The position numbers and the translations under genes were made by a program. The notes under the pieces are model-generated. The model was not told where the DNA came from, made no database searches, and was given only the letters and a program-made list of their open reading frames with translations. A stretch of DNA of 18,641 nt from PFJX01 sp037442845 (GTDB lineage Bacteria > Pseudomonadota > Gammaproteobacteria > Burkholderiales > Thiobacillaceae), in contig JBBIPL010000042.1 in NCBI GenBank assembly GCA_037442845.1, positions 1-18,641 of the forward strand, in the 5' to 3' direction. Shown in pieces: positions 6,853 through 13,804 of this stretch; the first letter of the stretch is position 1, and every line of letters begins with the position of its first letter.

Positions 6853-7230
6853 TCAGCGCCCCTCCTGGGGTGCTTGCAGCTTTTCAAGCCGCGAGAGCGG
6901 CTTTTGCTCCCAGCCCATGCGCTTGTCCTCGGCCCACAGCAAATCCATTTTCCGGGAGAAACGTGGATGCGTCGTGGAGGCCAGATGGCGGGCTTCCCGT
7001 GCGGCGACAGCAATCGCCATCAGGGCGTTTCCGCGGTACTCGGGTAGATCGGCCAGGCTCACAGCAAGCCCCCCTTGTTCGCGGGCAATCCTGAAAATGG
7101 GCGCCTCCCGCGTGCGTGCATCCTTCATGAGAATGTCCAGTCCGCGGAGCATGCTCCGCGCCCGCCGAACGGCCCCGGAATGCAGTCCGGGGCGCGCCCT
7201 GCAAGAGAGGGAAACAAACATGACATTCAT
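6853..7230 (-). CDS. Unrecognised small protein, possibly a 5'-truncated gene remnant
   Basis: The frame is open for 125 residues from ATG 7230, but the first part runs through two strong palindromes (7143-7160 and 7172-7193) and looks non-coding. ATG 7128 gives a more plausible 91-residue protein with ordinary codon use, ending in a basic and aromatic tail (HPRFSRKMDLLWAEDKRMGW). The stop codon lies two bases before the CapK-like ATG and contains that gene's ribosome binding site, which argues that this 3' end is truly translated and coupled. No Shine-Dalgarno precedes either start. The mix of an intact 3' end and a repeat-disrupted 5' end suggests the C-terminal part of a formerly larger gene. 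No family was recognised. Confidence 0.45.
   Translation of the reverse strand: MNVMFVSLSCRARPGLHSGAVRRARSMLRGLDILMKDARTREAPIFRIAREQGGLAVSLADLPEYRGNALMAIAVAAREARHLASTTHPRFSRKMDLLWAEDKRMGWEQKPLSRLEKLQAPQEGR
7143..7160. repeat. 18-bp perfect palindrome (REP-like)
   Basis: CGCGGAGCATGCTCCGCG is its own reverse complement over all 18 bases. It lies between ubiB and the CapK-like gene, 11 bases from a second stem-loop. Neither is followed by a T-tract. The pair resembles REP/BIME-type intergenic elements, with a short GAACGG-containing linker between them. Confidence 0.6.
7172..7193. repeat. Second GC-rich stem-loop of a REP-like pair
   Basis: GCCCCGGA (7172-7179) and TCCGGGGC (7186-7193) form a perfect 8-bp stem around ATGCAG. 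It follows the 18-bp palindrome at 7143-7160. Both elements contain the string CAGTCCG (near 7138 and 7183), consistent with two related copies. They lie downstream of ubiB on the minus strand and could stabilise or end the ubiB message. Confidence 0.55.
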
Positions 7231-7261
7231 GCCGCAAAGCGTCTTCTCAAAGTCATGTCCG

Positions 7262-8782
7262 TTAGCGCAGTCCGGGCAGGTTGAGCAGGGCCAGCACCGC
7301 CAGCAGGGCGGCGATGGCCAGCAGGCGGCGGTTGCGCACCTGCTGCAGGCGCAGCAGGTCGGCGAGGCCGTCCTCGATTTTCTCCAGGCGGTCGGCGCGC
7401 AGGGCGCGGTGCGCCAGGCGCGGCAACTGGGGCAGCACGGCGCCCCAGTACGGCGCTTCTTCCCGGAAGGTGCGCAGCCAGCCGCGCCAGCCGATCTGCT
7501 CGCTCATCCAGCGTTCCAGATAAGGCTTGGCGGTGGACCACAGGTCCAACTCGGGGTCGAGCTGGCGGCCGAGGCCCTCGATGTTGAGCAGGGTCTTCTG
7601 CAGCATCACCAGTTGCGGCTGGATCTCCATGCCGAAGCGGCGCGAGGTCTGGAACAGGCGCAGCAGCACCTTGCCGAAGGCGATTTCCTTGAGGGGCCGG
7701 TCGAACACCGGCTCGCACACCGAGCGGATGGCGGCCTCGAATTCGTCGGCGCGGGTTTCCGGCGGCACCCAGCCGGCGTCGAGGTGAGCCTGCGCCACTT
7801 TCTTGTAGTCGCGCCGGAAGAAGGCCAGGAAGTTCCGCGCCAGGTAGTTCTTGTCGCCCTCGTTGAGGGTGCCCATGATGCCGAAGTCGAGGGCGATGTA
7901 CGCGCCGTCGTCGGTGACGAGGACGTTGCCCGGGTGCATGTCGGCGTGGAAGAAACCGTCGCGGAACACCTGCGTGAAGAAGATTTCCACCCCTGAGCGG
8001 GCCAGGCGCGGGATGTCGATGCCGCGCCGGCGCAATTCATCGAGCTGGGAGATGGGCGTGCCGTCCATCCAGGTCATGACCATGACCTCCGACGCGCAGT
8101 AGTCCCAGAACACCTCAGGCACCCGCAGCGCGCCGGAGCCGGCGAAGTTGCGGCGCAACTGCGAGCAGTTGGCTGCTTCCCGCACCAGATCGAGCTCGTC
8201 GTCGAGATGCTTGGCGAATTCCTTCACCACCTCGCGCGGCTTCAGCCGCTTGCCGTCCCACCAGAGGCGCTCGATGAGGCCGGCGATGGCGTACAGGATC
8301 TGGACGTCATGGCTGATCACCGCCTGGATGCCGGGGCGCAGCACCTTCACCGCCACCGCCTCGCCGCTGACCAGGCGGGCGCGGTGCACCTGGGCGACGG
8401 AGGCCGAGGCCACCGGCGCCGGCTCGAATTCGGCGAACACCTCCGCCGCCTCGCGGCCATAGGCGCGGCGGATCACCGCCAGGGCCTGGTCGCCGGCGAT
8501 GGGCGGCACGCGGTCCTGCAGGCGGGCGAGTTCGTCGGCGATGTCGGCGTCAATCATGTCGCGCCGGGTGGACAGCATCTGGCCGAACTTGACGAAGACG
8601 GGCCCTAGCGATTCCAGGGCCAGGCGCAGGCGCTCGCCGCGCGGCCGCGACAGGTCGCGCCAGAAGAACAGCGCCGACACCGCGATGCGCACCAGGCGCA
8701 CGCGCTCGTGGCCGAGGAAGAACTCGTCGAGGCCGAAGCGCGCGGCGGTGAGCAGGATGCGCAGGAGGCGGAGAAGGTACAT
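7262..8782 (-). CDS. ubiB: UbiB, ubiquinone biosynthesis atypical kinase/ATPase
   Basis: 506 residues, close to the usual length of the family (UbiB/ADCK/Coq8). The N-terminal KxGQ signature is KFGQ (65-68). The alanine-rich loop that replaces the normal kinase P-loop is ASASVAQVH (125-133). The nucleotide-binding lysine is K146 (AVKVLRP), the catalytic-loop equivalent is HADMHPGN (279-286), and the metal-binding motif is DFG (299-301). A hydrophobic C-terminal segment (about 485-503) anchors it to the inner membrane. It is thought to help extract or organise lipid intermediates for the Ubi hydroxylase complex, by ATP hydrolysis rather than protein phosphorylation. Its ATG overlaps the ubiJ stop (TGATG), so the two are coupled. 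Confidence 0.95.
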   Translation of the reverse strand: MYLLRLLRILLTAARFGLDEFFLGHERVRLVRIAVSALFFWRDLSRPRGERLRLALESLGPVFVKFGQMLSTRRDMIDADIADELARLQDRVPPIAGDQALAVIRRAYGREAAEVFAEFEPAPVASASVAQVHRARLVSGEAVAVKVLRPGIQAVISHDVQILYAIAGLIERLWWDGKRLKPREVVKEFAKHLDDELDLVREAANCSQLRRNFAGSGALRVPEVFWDYCASEVMVMTWMDGTPISQLDELRRRGIDIPRLARSGVEIFFTQVFRDGFFHADMHPGNVLVTDDGAYIALDFGIMGTLNEGDKNYLARNFLAFFRRDYKKVAQAHLDAGWVPPETRADEFEAAIRSVCEPVFDRPLKEIAFGKVLLRLFQTSRRFGMEIQPQLVMLQKTLLNIEGLGRQLDPELDLWSTAKPYLERWMSEQIGWRGWLRTFREEAPYWGAVLPQLPRLAHRALRADRLEKIEDGLADLLRLQQVRNRRLLAIAALLAVLALLNLPGLR

Positions 8783-9366
8783 CAGCCGCGGCGCCGGGCT
8801 TCGAGATGGCGCAGGCGCGCCCGCAGCCGGTCGGCGTCTTCGCGCAGGGCGTCCACCTCGGCGACGAAGGCGCGGATGGCTTGCGGGTCGGCCAGCAGGC
8901 CGGCCTCGTGCACCGCGTATTCCGCCAGGTTGCGCCCGGCGGATTGCAAGGTGGTGTCGCGCCAGGGGGCGAAGCCGCGCAGGAAGGCATCCACCCGGCT
9001 GGCGGCGATGTCGCCCAGCCAGGGGCGCAGGGCCAGCACCCAGTCGAAATCGCCCAGGGCTCGCGCCAGGTCGGCGGCCAGCACGCCGTCGCCCTCGGCG
9101 CGGAACAGTTCGTTCAGCGTGCCGCCGCCGAGCCAGCGCGGCAGGGCGGCAGCGTCGGGGGTGAGGCGCAGGGCGGCTTCGCTTTCCGCAGTCGCGGCCG
9201 CGAAGCCACCCTCCGCATCCACGCCCAGGTCCAGGTTGACGCCGGGCAGGACGAGGCGCACCACCTTGCCGGCGTGCCCGGCCAGGCGCGCCCGCGCCGC
9301 GGGCTGGGTGGCGAGCAGGGCGTTGAGAGCGGCGAGCAGGGGAGCGGGCGGAGGGACGGCGGGCAT
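8782..9366 (-). CDS. ubiJ: UbiJ, SCP2-domain ubiquinone biosynthesis accessory factor
   Basis: 194 residues from ATG 9366. A longer reading to 9747 is rejected because it would run antisense into mtnA. The N-terminal half (about 10-110) has the SCP2 sterol-carrier-like pattern, and the C-terminus (about 160-192) is a charged heptad helix (FVAEVDALREDADRLRARLR), as in UbiJ. UbiJ with UbiK helps assemble the soluble Ubi complex and binds ubiquinone intermediates. It shares a single base with the ubiB start (stop TGA, start ATG as TGATG). The frequent upstream partner ubiE is not here. Instead, mtnA diverges from a 57-base intergenic region. A TACAAT hexamer on the minus strand lies only 6 bases from the ATG, so the transcript may be nearly leaderless if that is its -10 box. 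Confidence 0.85.
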   Translation of the reverse strand: MPAVPPPAPLLAALNALLATQPAARARLAGHAGKVVRLVLPGVNLDLGVDAEGGFAAATAESEAALRLTPDAAALPRWLGGGTLNELFRAEGDGVLAADLARALGDFDWVLALRPWLGDIAASRVDAFLRGFAPWRDTTLQSAGRNLAEYAVHEAGLLADPQAIRAFVAEVDALREDADRLRARLRHLEARRRG

Positions 9367-9388
9367 GGTCGGATTGTATTGCAAGGCC

Positions 9389-9394
9389 GATAAT
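9389..9394 (+). promoter_or_regulatory. Candidate -10 box of mtnA in the ubiJ/mtnA divergent region
   Basis: GATAAT matches TATAAT at five of six positions and lies 29 bases before the mtnA ATG. The hexamer at 17-base spacing (TGGTCG) is a poor -35, so an activator or an extended element may be needed. AGGA (9413-9416) seven bases before ATG 9424 is a good ribosome binding site for mtnA. Confidence 0.35.
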
Positions 9395-9423
9395 CCGGCC
9401 GCATCACGGCACAGGAACCGGCC

Positions 9424-10509
9424 ATGCTCGTCCAAGGTATCCCCACCCGCAGCATCCGCCCCGTCGAAACCGGCGGGGTGAGGCAGGTCGAGATCATCGA
9501 CCAGACCCGCCTGCCGCATGCGTTCGTCCTGCGCACCCTGGCCTCGCCGGAGGACGCGGCGGAGGCGATCGCCGTCATGCGCGTGCGCGGCGCTCCCCTG
9601 ATCGGCGCCACTGCGGCCTATGGACTTGCGCTGGCGGCGGACCGGGATGCTTCCGATGCGGGCATGGCGGGCGTCGCCGAAGTCCTCGTCGCCACCCGGC
9701 CGACCGCAGTCAATCTGCGCTGGGCGGCGGAACGCATGTTGAAGCATCTGCTGACCCGCCCGGTGAGCGAGCGCTCACCGGCAGCCTGGGCCGAGGCGGC
9801 GGCGATCTGCGAGGAAGACGTCGAGCAGAACCGCGCCATCGGCCGCCACGGCCTGGAACTGATGCGCGCCGCCGTGCAGGATGGACCGCTGCATGTGCTC
9901 ACCCACTGCAACGCCGGCTGGCTCGCCACCGTCGACTGGGGCACCGCCCTGGCGCCCGTCTTCGCCGCCGCCGAGGCAGGCCTGCCGGTGCACGTCTGGG
10001 TGGACGAGACGCGGCCGCGCAACCAAGGCGCCAGCCTCACCGCCTGGGAACTGGCGCAGGCCGGCATTCCGCATACGGTCATCGCCGACAACGCCGGCGG
10101 CCACCTGATGCAGCACGGCCGCGTCGACCTGTGCATCGTCGGCGCCGACCGGGTCGCGGCCAACGGCGACGTCGCCAACAAGATCGGCACCTATCTCAAG
10201 GCCCTGGCCGCCTTCGACAACGGCGTGCCGTTCTACGTCGCCGCGCCGGGGCCGAGCATCGACTTCCGCCTGGCCGAGGGCGGGGACATTCCCATCGAGG
10301 AGCGCGACGCCGAGGAGGTGGCCCGCATCCAGGGCCTGGCGCCCGACGGCGGGCTGCTGAGCGTGCGCCTGATCCCCGCCGGCAGCGCCTGCGCCAACCC
10401 GGCCTTCGACGTCACTCCCGCCCGCCTGGTCAGCGGCCTCATCACCGAGCGGGGGGTGTGCGCCGCCAGCCGGCAAGCCCTGGCGGCCCTTTTTCCGGAG
10501 CGCGCATGA
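9424..10509 (+). CDS. mtnA: MtnA, S-methyl-5-thioribose-1-phosphate isomerase
   Basis: 361 residues. The family signature RGAPLIGATAAYGLAL is at 55-70. The catalytic cysteine is C162 (THCNAGWLATVDWGTAL) and the catalytic aspartate is D242 (GADRVAANGDVANKIGTY). It is therefore a true isomerase and not an eIF2B subunit. It converts methylthioribose-1-phosphate (or 5-deoxyribose-1-phosphate in the related shunt) to the ribulose-1-phosphate form. It is the first gene of a two-gene plus-strand operon. Its TGA overlaps the aldolase ATG (ATGA, 10506-10509). The partner is a fuculose-phosphate-aldolase-like enzyme and not a set of mtnB/C/D genes, which points to the DHAP shunt. The phosphorylase that would supply its substrate is not in the window. 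Confidence 0.95.
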   Translation: MLVQGIPTRSIRPVETGGVRQVEIIDQTRLPHAFVLRTLASPEDAAEAIAVMRVRGAPLIGATAAYGLALAADRDASDAGMAGVAEVLVATRPTAVNLRWAAERMLKHLLTRPVSERSPAAWAEAAAICEEDVEQNRAIGRHGLELMRAAVQDGPLHVLTHCNAGWLATVDWGTALAPVFAAAEAGLPVHVWVDETRPRNQGASLTAWELAQAGIPHTVIADNAGGHLMQHGRVDLCIVGADRVAANGDVANKIGTYLKALAAFDNGVPFYVAAPGPSIDFRLAEGGDIPIEERDAEEVARIQGLAPDGGLLSVRLIPAGSACANPAFDVTPARLVSGLITERGVCAASRQALAALFPERA

Positions 10510-11150
10510 CGCCGAATCCCTCCGATCTGCCCGCCCTGGTCGCGGCCTGTGCACGCCGCAGCGTGGCCGCCGGCCTCAACCAGGGCGCTTCCGGGAATGT
10601 GAGCGCCCGCTCACCCGGCGGCTTCCTGATCACGCCCTCGGCACGTGACATGCGCGCGCTGGCCGCCGCCGACATGGTGCCGGTGGACATGGACGGCGCC
10701 GCGCCGGAAGGCATGCAGCCTTCCAGCGAATGGCGCTTCCACCGCGACATCTATGCCGCCTTTGCCGAGGCCGGCGCCATCGTCCACGCCCATTCCCCCT
10801 TCGCCGTGGCGCTGGCCTGCCTGCGCCGCGACATCCCCGCCTTTCATTACATGGTGGCGATGGCGGGCGGCGCCGACATCCGCTGCGCCCGCTACGCCAC
10901 CTTCGGCAGCCAGGCCCTGTCCGACGCCGTGCTGGAGGCGCTGCGCGACCGCCGCGCCTGTCTCATGGCCAACCACGGCCTGCTCGCCTGGGGCCGCGAC
11001 CTGGCCGACGCGCTGGCCCTGGCGGTGGAGGTGGAGGCGCTCAGCGGCCAGTACCTGCGTTGCCTGCAGGCGGGCGGGCCGGTGCTGCTGAGCGGCGCGG
11101 AAATGGACGCGGCGATCGAGCGTTTCCGGGATTACGGCCGTCGTTCGTGA
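10506..11150 (+). CDS. Class II aldolase, fuculose-1-phosphate aldolase-like (probable Ald2 of the MTA/5'-dAdo DHAP shunt)
   Basis: 214 residues, the usual length of L-fuculose-phosphate aldolase. The pattern follows FucA closely: GASGNVSAR (27-35) for phosphate binding, catalytic E75 in SSEWRFH, metal ligands H94 and H96 (HAHSPFA), PAFHYMVAMAGG (111-122) with Y115, and metal ligand H157 (ANHGLLAWG). It should cleave a ketose-1-phosphate to dihydroxyacetone phosphate plus an aldehyde. Coupled by a 4-base overlap to mtnA, the most likely substrates are 5-methylthioribulose-1-phosphate and 5-deoxyribulose-1-phosphate, as described for Ald2 in Rhodospirillum rubrum and some E. coli. The alternative is MtnB dehydratase, a member of the same superfamily, but the FucA-type SSEWRFH and PAFHYM motifs favour an aldolase. 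The gene ends 63 bases from convergent glk. Confidence 0.85.
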   Translation: MTPNPSDLPALVAACARRSVAAGLNQGASGNVSARSPGGFLITPSARDMRALAAADMVPVDMDGAAPEGMQPSSEWRFHRDIYAAFAEAGAIVHAHSPFAVALACLRRDIPAFHYMVAMAGGADIRCARYATFGSQALSDAVLEALRDRRACLMANHGLLAWGRDLADALALAVEVEALSGQYLRCLQAGGPVLLSGAEMDAAIERFRDYGRRS

Positions 11151-11213
11151 TGCGTCGTCCGGCCCTGCTCGCCCTGCCGTTCGATGCGGCGTAGTCCGCG
11201 CGTGCGCCGCGGC

Positions 11214-12188
11214 TTAGGCGGCGCCAGCCTCCAGCATGGCCGCCCGCGCGGCGCCGCGCAGGCCGATGTCGGCGTCCAGCACCACCGCCACCGGCAGGCT
11301 CCGCGTCCATTCGGCGAAGCGCCCCTTGGCGTGGAACCCGCGCAGGAAGTCGCCGTTGCGCAGCGCCGGCAGGACTTGCGGGGCGATGCCGCCGGCCAGA
11401 TAGACGCCGCCTTCGGCGCGCGCCGCCAGGGCCAGGTCGCCGGCGGTCTGGCCGAGGATTTGCGCGAACAGGCGCAAGCCCTGTGCGGCGGCCGCGTCGT
11501 CGCCGGCCAGACCGGCGGCGGTGATGGCCGGGGCGGCATGCGCTTCGCGCAGCAGGGGCGAATCGGCGCGGCCGGCTTCCGCCAGACAGAAGCGGTACAG
11601 CTCGACGATGCCCGGCCCGGACAGGATGCGCTCCACCGAAACGCGTCCGTGCGCGCGGCGCAGATGGGAGAGCAGCCGGTCCTGCGTGGCGTCGAGCGGG
11701 GCGAAGCCGATGTGGCCGCCTTCCGAGGCGAGCGGGCGATAGCCGCCGTCCTGCCAGACGCACAGGCAGACGCCCAGGCCGGTGCCGGCCCCCAGGGCGA
11801 GCCGAGGCGCGTTGGCGACGGCATTGCCGGCCTGCAGCGGCGCGAGCTGCTCCGCGCGGAGGCCGGCGAGACCCCAGCCGACGGCGGCGAAGTCGTTGAC
11901 CAGGAGGGCGTTGCGGAAGCCGAAGCGGGCCGCCAGGGCGGACGCGTCGACGTTCCAGTCGAGGTTGGTGAAGCGCGCGCGGCGACCGTCGGTGGGCCCG
12001 GCGACGGCCAGGCAGCAGGCTTCCGGCGCCGCCTCCGCGCTCAGGAAGTCGGTGAGGATGGCTGCCAGGTCGGCATGCCCGCGGCTTGCATAGCGGGTCT
12101 CGCGCAGGATGTCGACACCGTCCCGGCCGGCCACGGCGATGGCCAGGCGACAGTGGGTGCCGCCGATGTCGCCGGCGAGCACCATCAT
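11214..12188 (-). CDS. glk: Glucokinase (Glk, PF02685 type)
   Basis: 324 residues, matching bacterial Glk (about 320). The ATP-binding phosphate-1 motif is GDIGGTHCRL (6-15). The catalytic aspartate is D99 (LVNDFAAVGWG), GAGTGLG (133-139) and SEGGHIGF (155-162) are the hexokinase-type glucose and adenosine motifs, and VYLAGGIAPQ near the C-terminus is the second adenosine site. It phosphorylates cytosolic glucose to glucose-6-phosphate. The start is ATG 12188, whose ATGA overlaps the doxX stop. A frame extended to 12233 would run into doxX and is rejected. No Shine-Dalgarno is needed if coupled. Glucose-6-phosphate could feed sugar-nucleotide supply for the glycan cluster, but that link is only inferred. 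Confidence 0.92.
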   Translation of the reverse strand: MMVLAGDIGGTHCRLAIAVAGRDGVDILRETRYASRGHADLAAILTDFLSAEAAPEACCLAVAGPTDGRRARFTNLDWNVDASALAARFGFRNALLVNDFAAVGWGLAGLRAEQLAPLQAGNAVANAPRLALGAGTGLGVCLCVWQDGGYRPLASEGGHIGFAPLDATQDRLLSHLRRAHGRVSVERILSGPGIVELYRFCLAEAGRADSPLLREAHAAPAITAAGLAGDDAAAAQGLRLFAQILGQTAGDLALAARAEGGVYLAGGIAPQVLPALRNGDFLRGFHAKGRFAEWTRSLPVAVVLDADIGLRGAARAAMLEAGAA

Positions 12189-12667
12189 GACCAGAGGCGG
12201 CGTTCGGCGCGCAGGTAATGCGCGCGCAGCCAATGGTCGAGACTGAGCTTGCCGGGGCCGGCGAGGATCAGGGGCAGGAACAGGACGAGATAGATCAGCG
12301 GCAGTTTCCAGCCGCCCTCGCTGATGGTGTAGCCGAAGCCGGCATGCACCGAGTAGATGGCCACCAGGGTGAGGATGGACAGGGAAACGGCGAAGAAGCG
12401 GGTGGCCAGCCCCAGCACCAGGGCGACGGCGCCGAGCAATTCGACCCAGGTGGCGAGTTGCCAGCTCAGTTCCGCCGGCACAAGGTTGAAGGGGAAGGGA
12501 AAGTTGTCCCGAATGTCGCCGAACCAGTTCTGGCCATGGAATTTCTGCACGCCCGCGTCCCAGAATTCCTTGGCCAGCAGCAGGCGCAAGGCCAGCGGCG
12601 CGAGCCAGGGGGCGGACGCGTCGAGGGCTGCGAGCAGGACCTTCAGGCGATGCAGGATGTGTGCCAT
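12185..12667 (-). CDS. DoxX-family inner-membrane protein
   Basis: 160 residues with four hydrophobic segments (about 22-36, 70-88, 91-108, 122-138), the usual DoxX layout. The first loop holds FWDAGVQKFHGQNWF (35-49), typical of the family's K-F-x-G pattern. DoxX proteins are small membrane proteins linked in various bacteria to quinol oxidase/thiol redox functions, and their biochemical role is mostly undefined. ATG 12667 has GGAG seven bases upstream, inside the end of the preceding gene, whose stop is two bases away. Its own stop overlaps the glk start by four bases. It is therefore the middle gene of a three-gene unit: truncated GGDEF protein, DoxX, Glk. Confidence 0.85.
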   Translation of the reverse strand: MAHILHRLKVLLAALDASAPWLAPLALRLLLAKEFWDAGVQKFHGQNWFGDIRDNFPFPFNLVPAELSWQLATWVELLGAVALVLGLATRFFAVSLSILTLVAIYSVHAGFGYTISEGGWKLPLIYLVLFLPLILAGPGKLSLDHWLRAHYLRAERRLWS

Positions 12668-12669
12668 GT

Positions 12670-13395
12670 TCACTCTCCGTTGGCGTGCACGACGATGGCG
12701 TTGCGCCCGCTTTGCTTGGCTTTGTAGCAGGCGGCGTCGGCGGCCGCCAGGCATTCGTCGAGCGAGGCCCAGTGCGGCGGTACGTGCACCACGCCGATGC
12801 TCGCGCCGACCTGGTGGCTGTGGCCGTTCCACTCCAGGCGCAGGGCGGCCTCGTTTTTCGCGCGCTGCATGTCCAGCAGCGCCTGCCAGCCCCGTATCAT
12901 GCTTTCCTGGCGGGGATGGAGCACCGTGTGGATGCGATCGCGGGCGGCTTGCAGGGCATCGCGCCGCAGCAGGTCGATGATCTCCCCGGTGATCTCCTCG
13001 ACCTGGCGCAAGTCGTCACGGGTGTTCTGCCAGAGGTTCAGTTCCTCGCCATCCAGGGGCAGGGCGAGAAACTGGTCGCGGACCTGGATGAAGGCGCCCG
13101 CCATCTGCGCAAAACGCATCAACTCCTCGTCGCGCGCAAAGGGGTCTTCCAGATTCGCGGCCAGCAGCAGGGATTGGTGGCGGGCCTGATGCAGGCCGTG
13201 CATGCCGGTGGCGAATGTGGCTTTCTGGTTGCGCTCGGAGACGATGGCGGTGAGCTGGTCGCTGAGGCGGTGGATATGGGTGACGCCGATGGCGGCGACC
13301 GACAGCAGCAACAGCAGGATGACGCCGAAACCGGCGACCGCGGGGACCAGGGCGGAGGGCGTTTTCACGCGCTGGCGCGGGCGGCGGGTTGGCAC
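12670..13395 (-). CDS. Membrane sensor protein with a GGDEF domain lacking its catalytic core (degenerate diguanylate cyclase)
   Basis: 241 residues from GTG 13395 (start uncertain, no Shine-Dalgarno). There is one membrane segment (about 15-39), then a helical region (about 42-184) like the periplasmic four-helix-bundle sensors of chemoreceptors and membrane diguanylate cyclases. From about residue 185 it switches to the last ~55 residues of a GGDEF domain: LEWNGHSHQVGASIGVV (187-203) and AAADAACYKAKQSGRN (217-232), the typical final strand and ADxALYxAKxxGRN helix. The N-terminal part of the GGDEF domain, the GG(D/E)EF loop, the inhibitory RxxD site and any second membrane segment are all missing, although the frame is intact. 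It cannot make c-di-GMP. An in-frame deletion around plus-strand 12835-12850 is the simplest explanation. Confidence 0.8.
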   Translation of the reverse strand: MPTRRPRQRVKTPSALVPAVAGFGVILLLLLSVAAIGVTHIHRLSDQLTAIVSERNQKATFATGMHGLHQARHQSLLLAANLEDPFARDEELMRFAQMAGAFIQVRDQFLALPLDGEELNLWQNTRDDLRQVEEITGEIIDLLRRDALQAARDRIHTVLHPRQESMIRGWQALLDMQRAKNEAALRLEWNGHSHQVGASIGVVHVPPHWASLDECLAAADAACYKAKQSGRNAIVVHANGE

Positions 13396-13467
13396 GGCCG
13401 CGGTCGCCCGGGGCAGGGAAGGACAGGCTGCACCGAGCCGTGATGTCGGTCACTCGATGTTGCGGAC

Positions 13468-13483
13468 TGCGCGCCGGCGCGCA
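13468..13483. repeat. 16-bp perfect palindrome in the spacer after the 87-residue gene
   Basis: TGCGCGCCGGCGCGCA is its own reverse complement. It lies in the 145-base spacer (13396-13540) between the 87-residue gene and the GGDEF-remnant gene. No T-tract follows on the minus strand, so it is not a standard terminator. In such GC-rich DNA it could also arise by chance. No other feature was seen in this spacer. Confidence 0.3.
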
Positions 13484-13540
13484 TCGCGGGTCTCCTCGCG
13501 CGTGGTTTGCCGCGTATGCTGCGTGGCCCGGGCGCGCGCG

Positions 13541-13804
13541 TCAATCGATCAGATCAAGTTCCAGCAGTTCGTCGCTGAGACCGCTGCGGTCGTCGCTGAG
13601 CACATGCAGCACGCGGTTTTCGCGGCCGTATTCCCAGGGCTGGCCATGCTGGTCGACCAATAGGGTGGCGGCGGATTGCGGTTCGAGGACCAGGGCGGGG
13701 GGCGATTCCAGCACTTCCACCACCACGCAGACCTCGCCCCGGTGCCGCACGCGCAGCCCGATCAGGCTGCGCAGGCGGGGCAGGGAGATGGCCATTTCGT
13801 TCAT
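13541..13804 (-). CDS. Unknown 87-residue protein coupled to the glutamine amidotransferase
   Basis: 87 residues from ATG 13804, whose ATGA overlaps the stop of the glutamine amidotransferase gene (13801-13804). This strongly supports translation and co-expression. The central part (about 12-70) is strand-rich with alternating hydrophobic residues (LIGLRVRHRGEVCVVVEVLE, then ALVLEP, TLLVDQ, RVLHVL), like a small SH3-like or KOW-like beta-barrel. The C-terminus is acidic (SDELLELDLID). There is no signal peptide or membrane segment. I do not recognise the family. The frame extended further upstream to 14422 is an out-of-frame reading of the amidotransferase gene and is rejected. Confidence 0.7.
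   Translation of the reverse strand: MNEMAISLPRLRSLIGLRVRHRGEVCVVVEVLESPPALVLEPQSAATLLVDQHGQPWEYGRENRVLHVLSDDRSGLSDELLELDLID

Noticed and set aside
5471..7996. 841-codon open frame on the plus strand antisense to the CapK-like gene and ubiB
   Set aside because: It runs antisense to two clearly conserved genes, has low-complexity His/Gly/Ala-rich composition, and shows no domain. It is typical of mirror frames in GC-rich DNA.
9367..9747. Upstream extension of ubiJ
   Set aside because: It would overlap mtnA antisense by more than 300 bases. The family N-terminus starts at ATG 9366.
10131..10505. Upstream extension of the aldolase frame into mtnA
   Set aside because: The residues are Arg-rich shadow of mtnA. 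The FucA-like protein begins at ATG 10506, with an ATGA overlap.
11196..11212. CCGCG/CGCGG stem between convergent aldolase and glk genes as a bidirectional terminator
   Set aside because: Only a 5-bp stem with no T-tract on either side, and it touches the glk stop. Not distinguishable from chance in GC-rich DNA.
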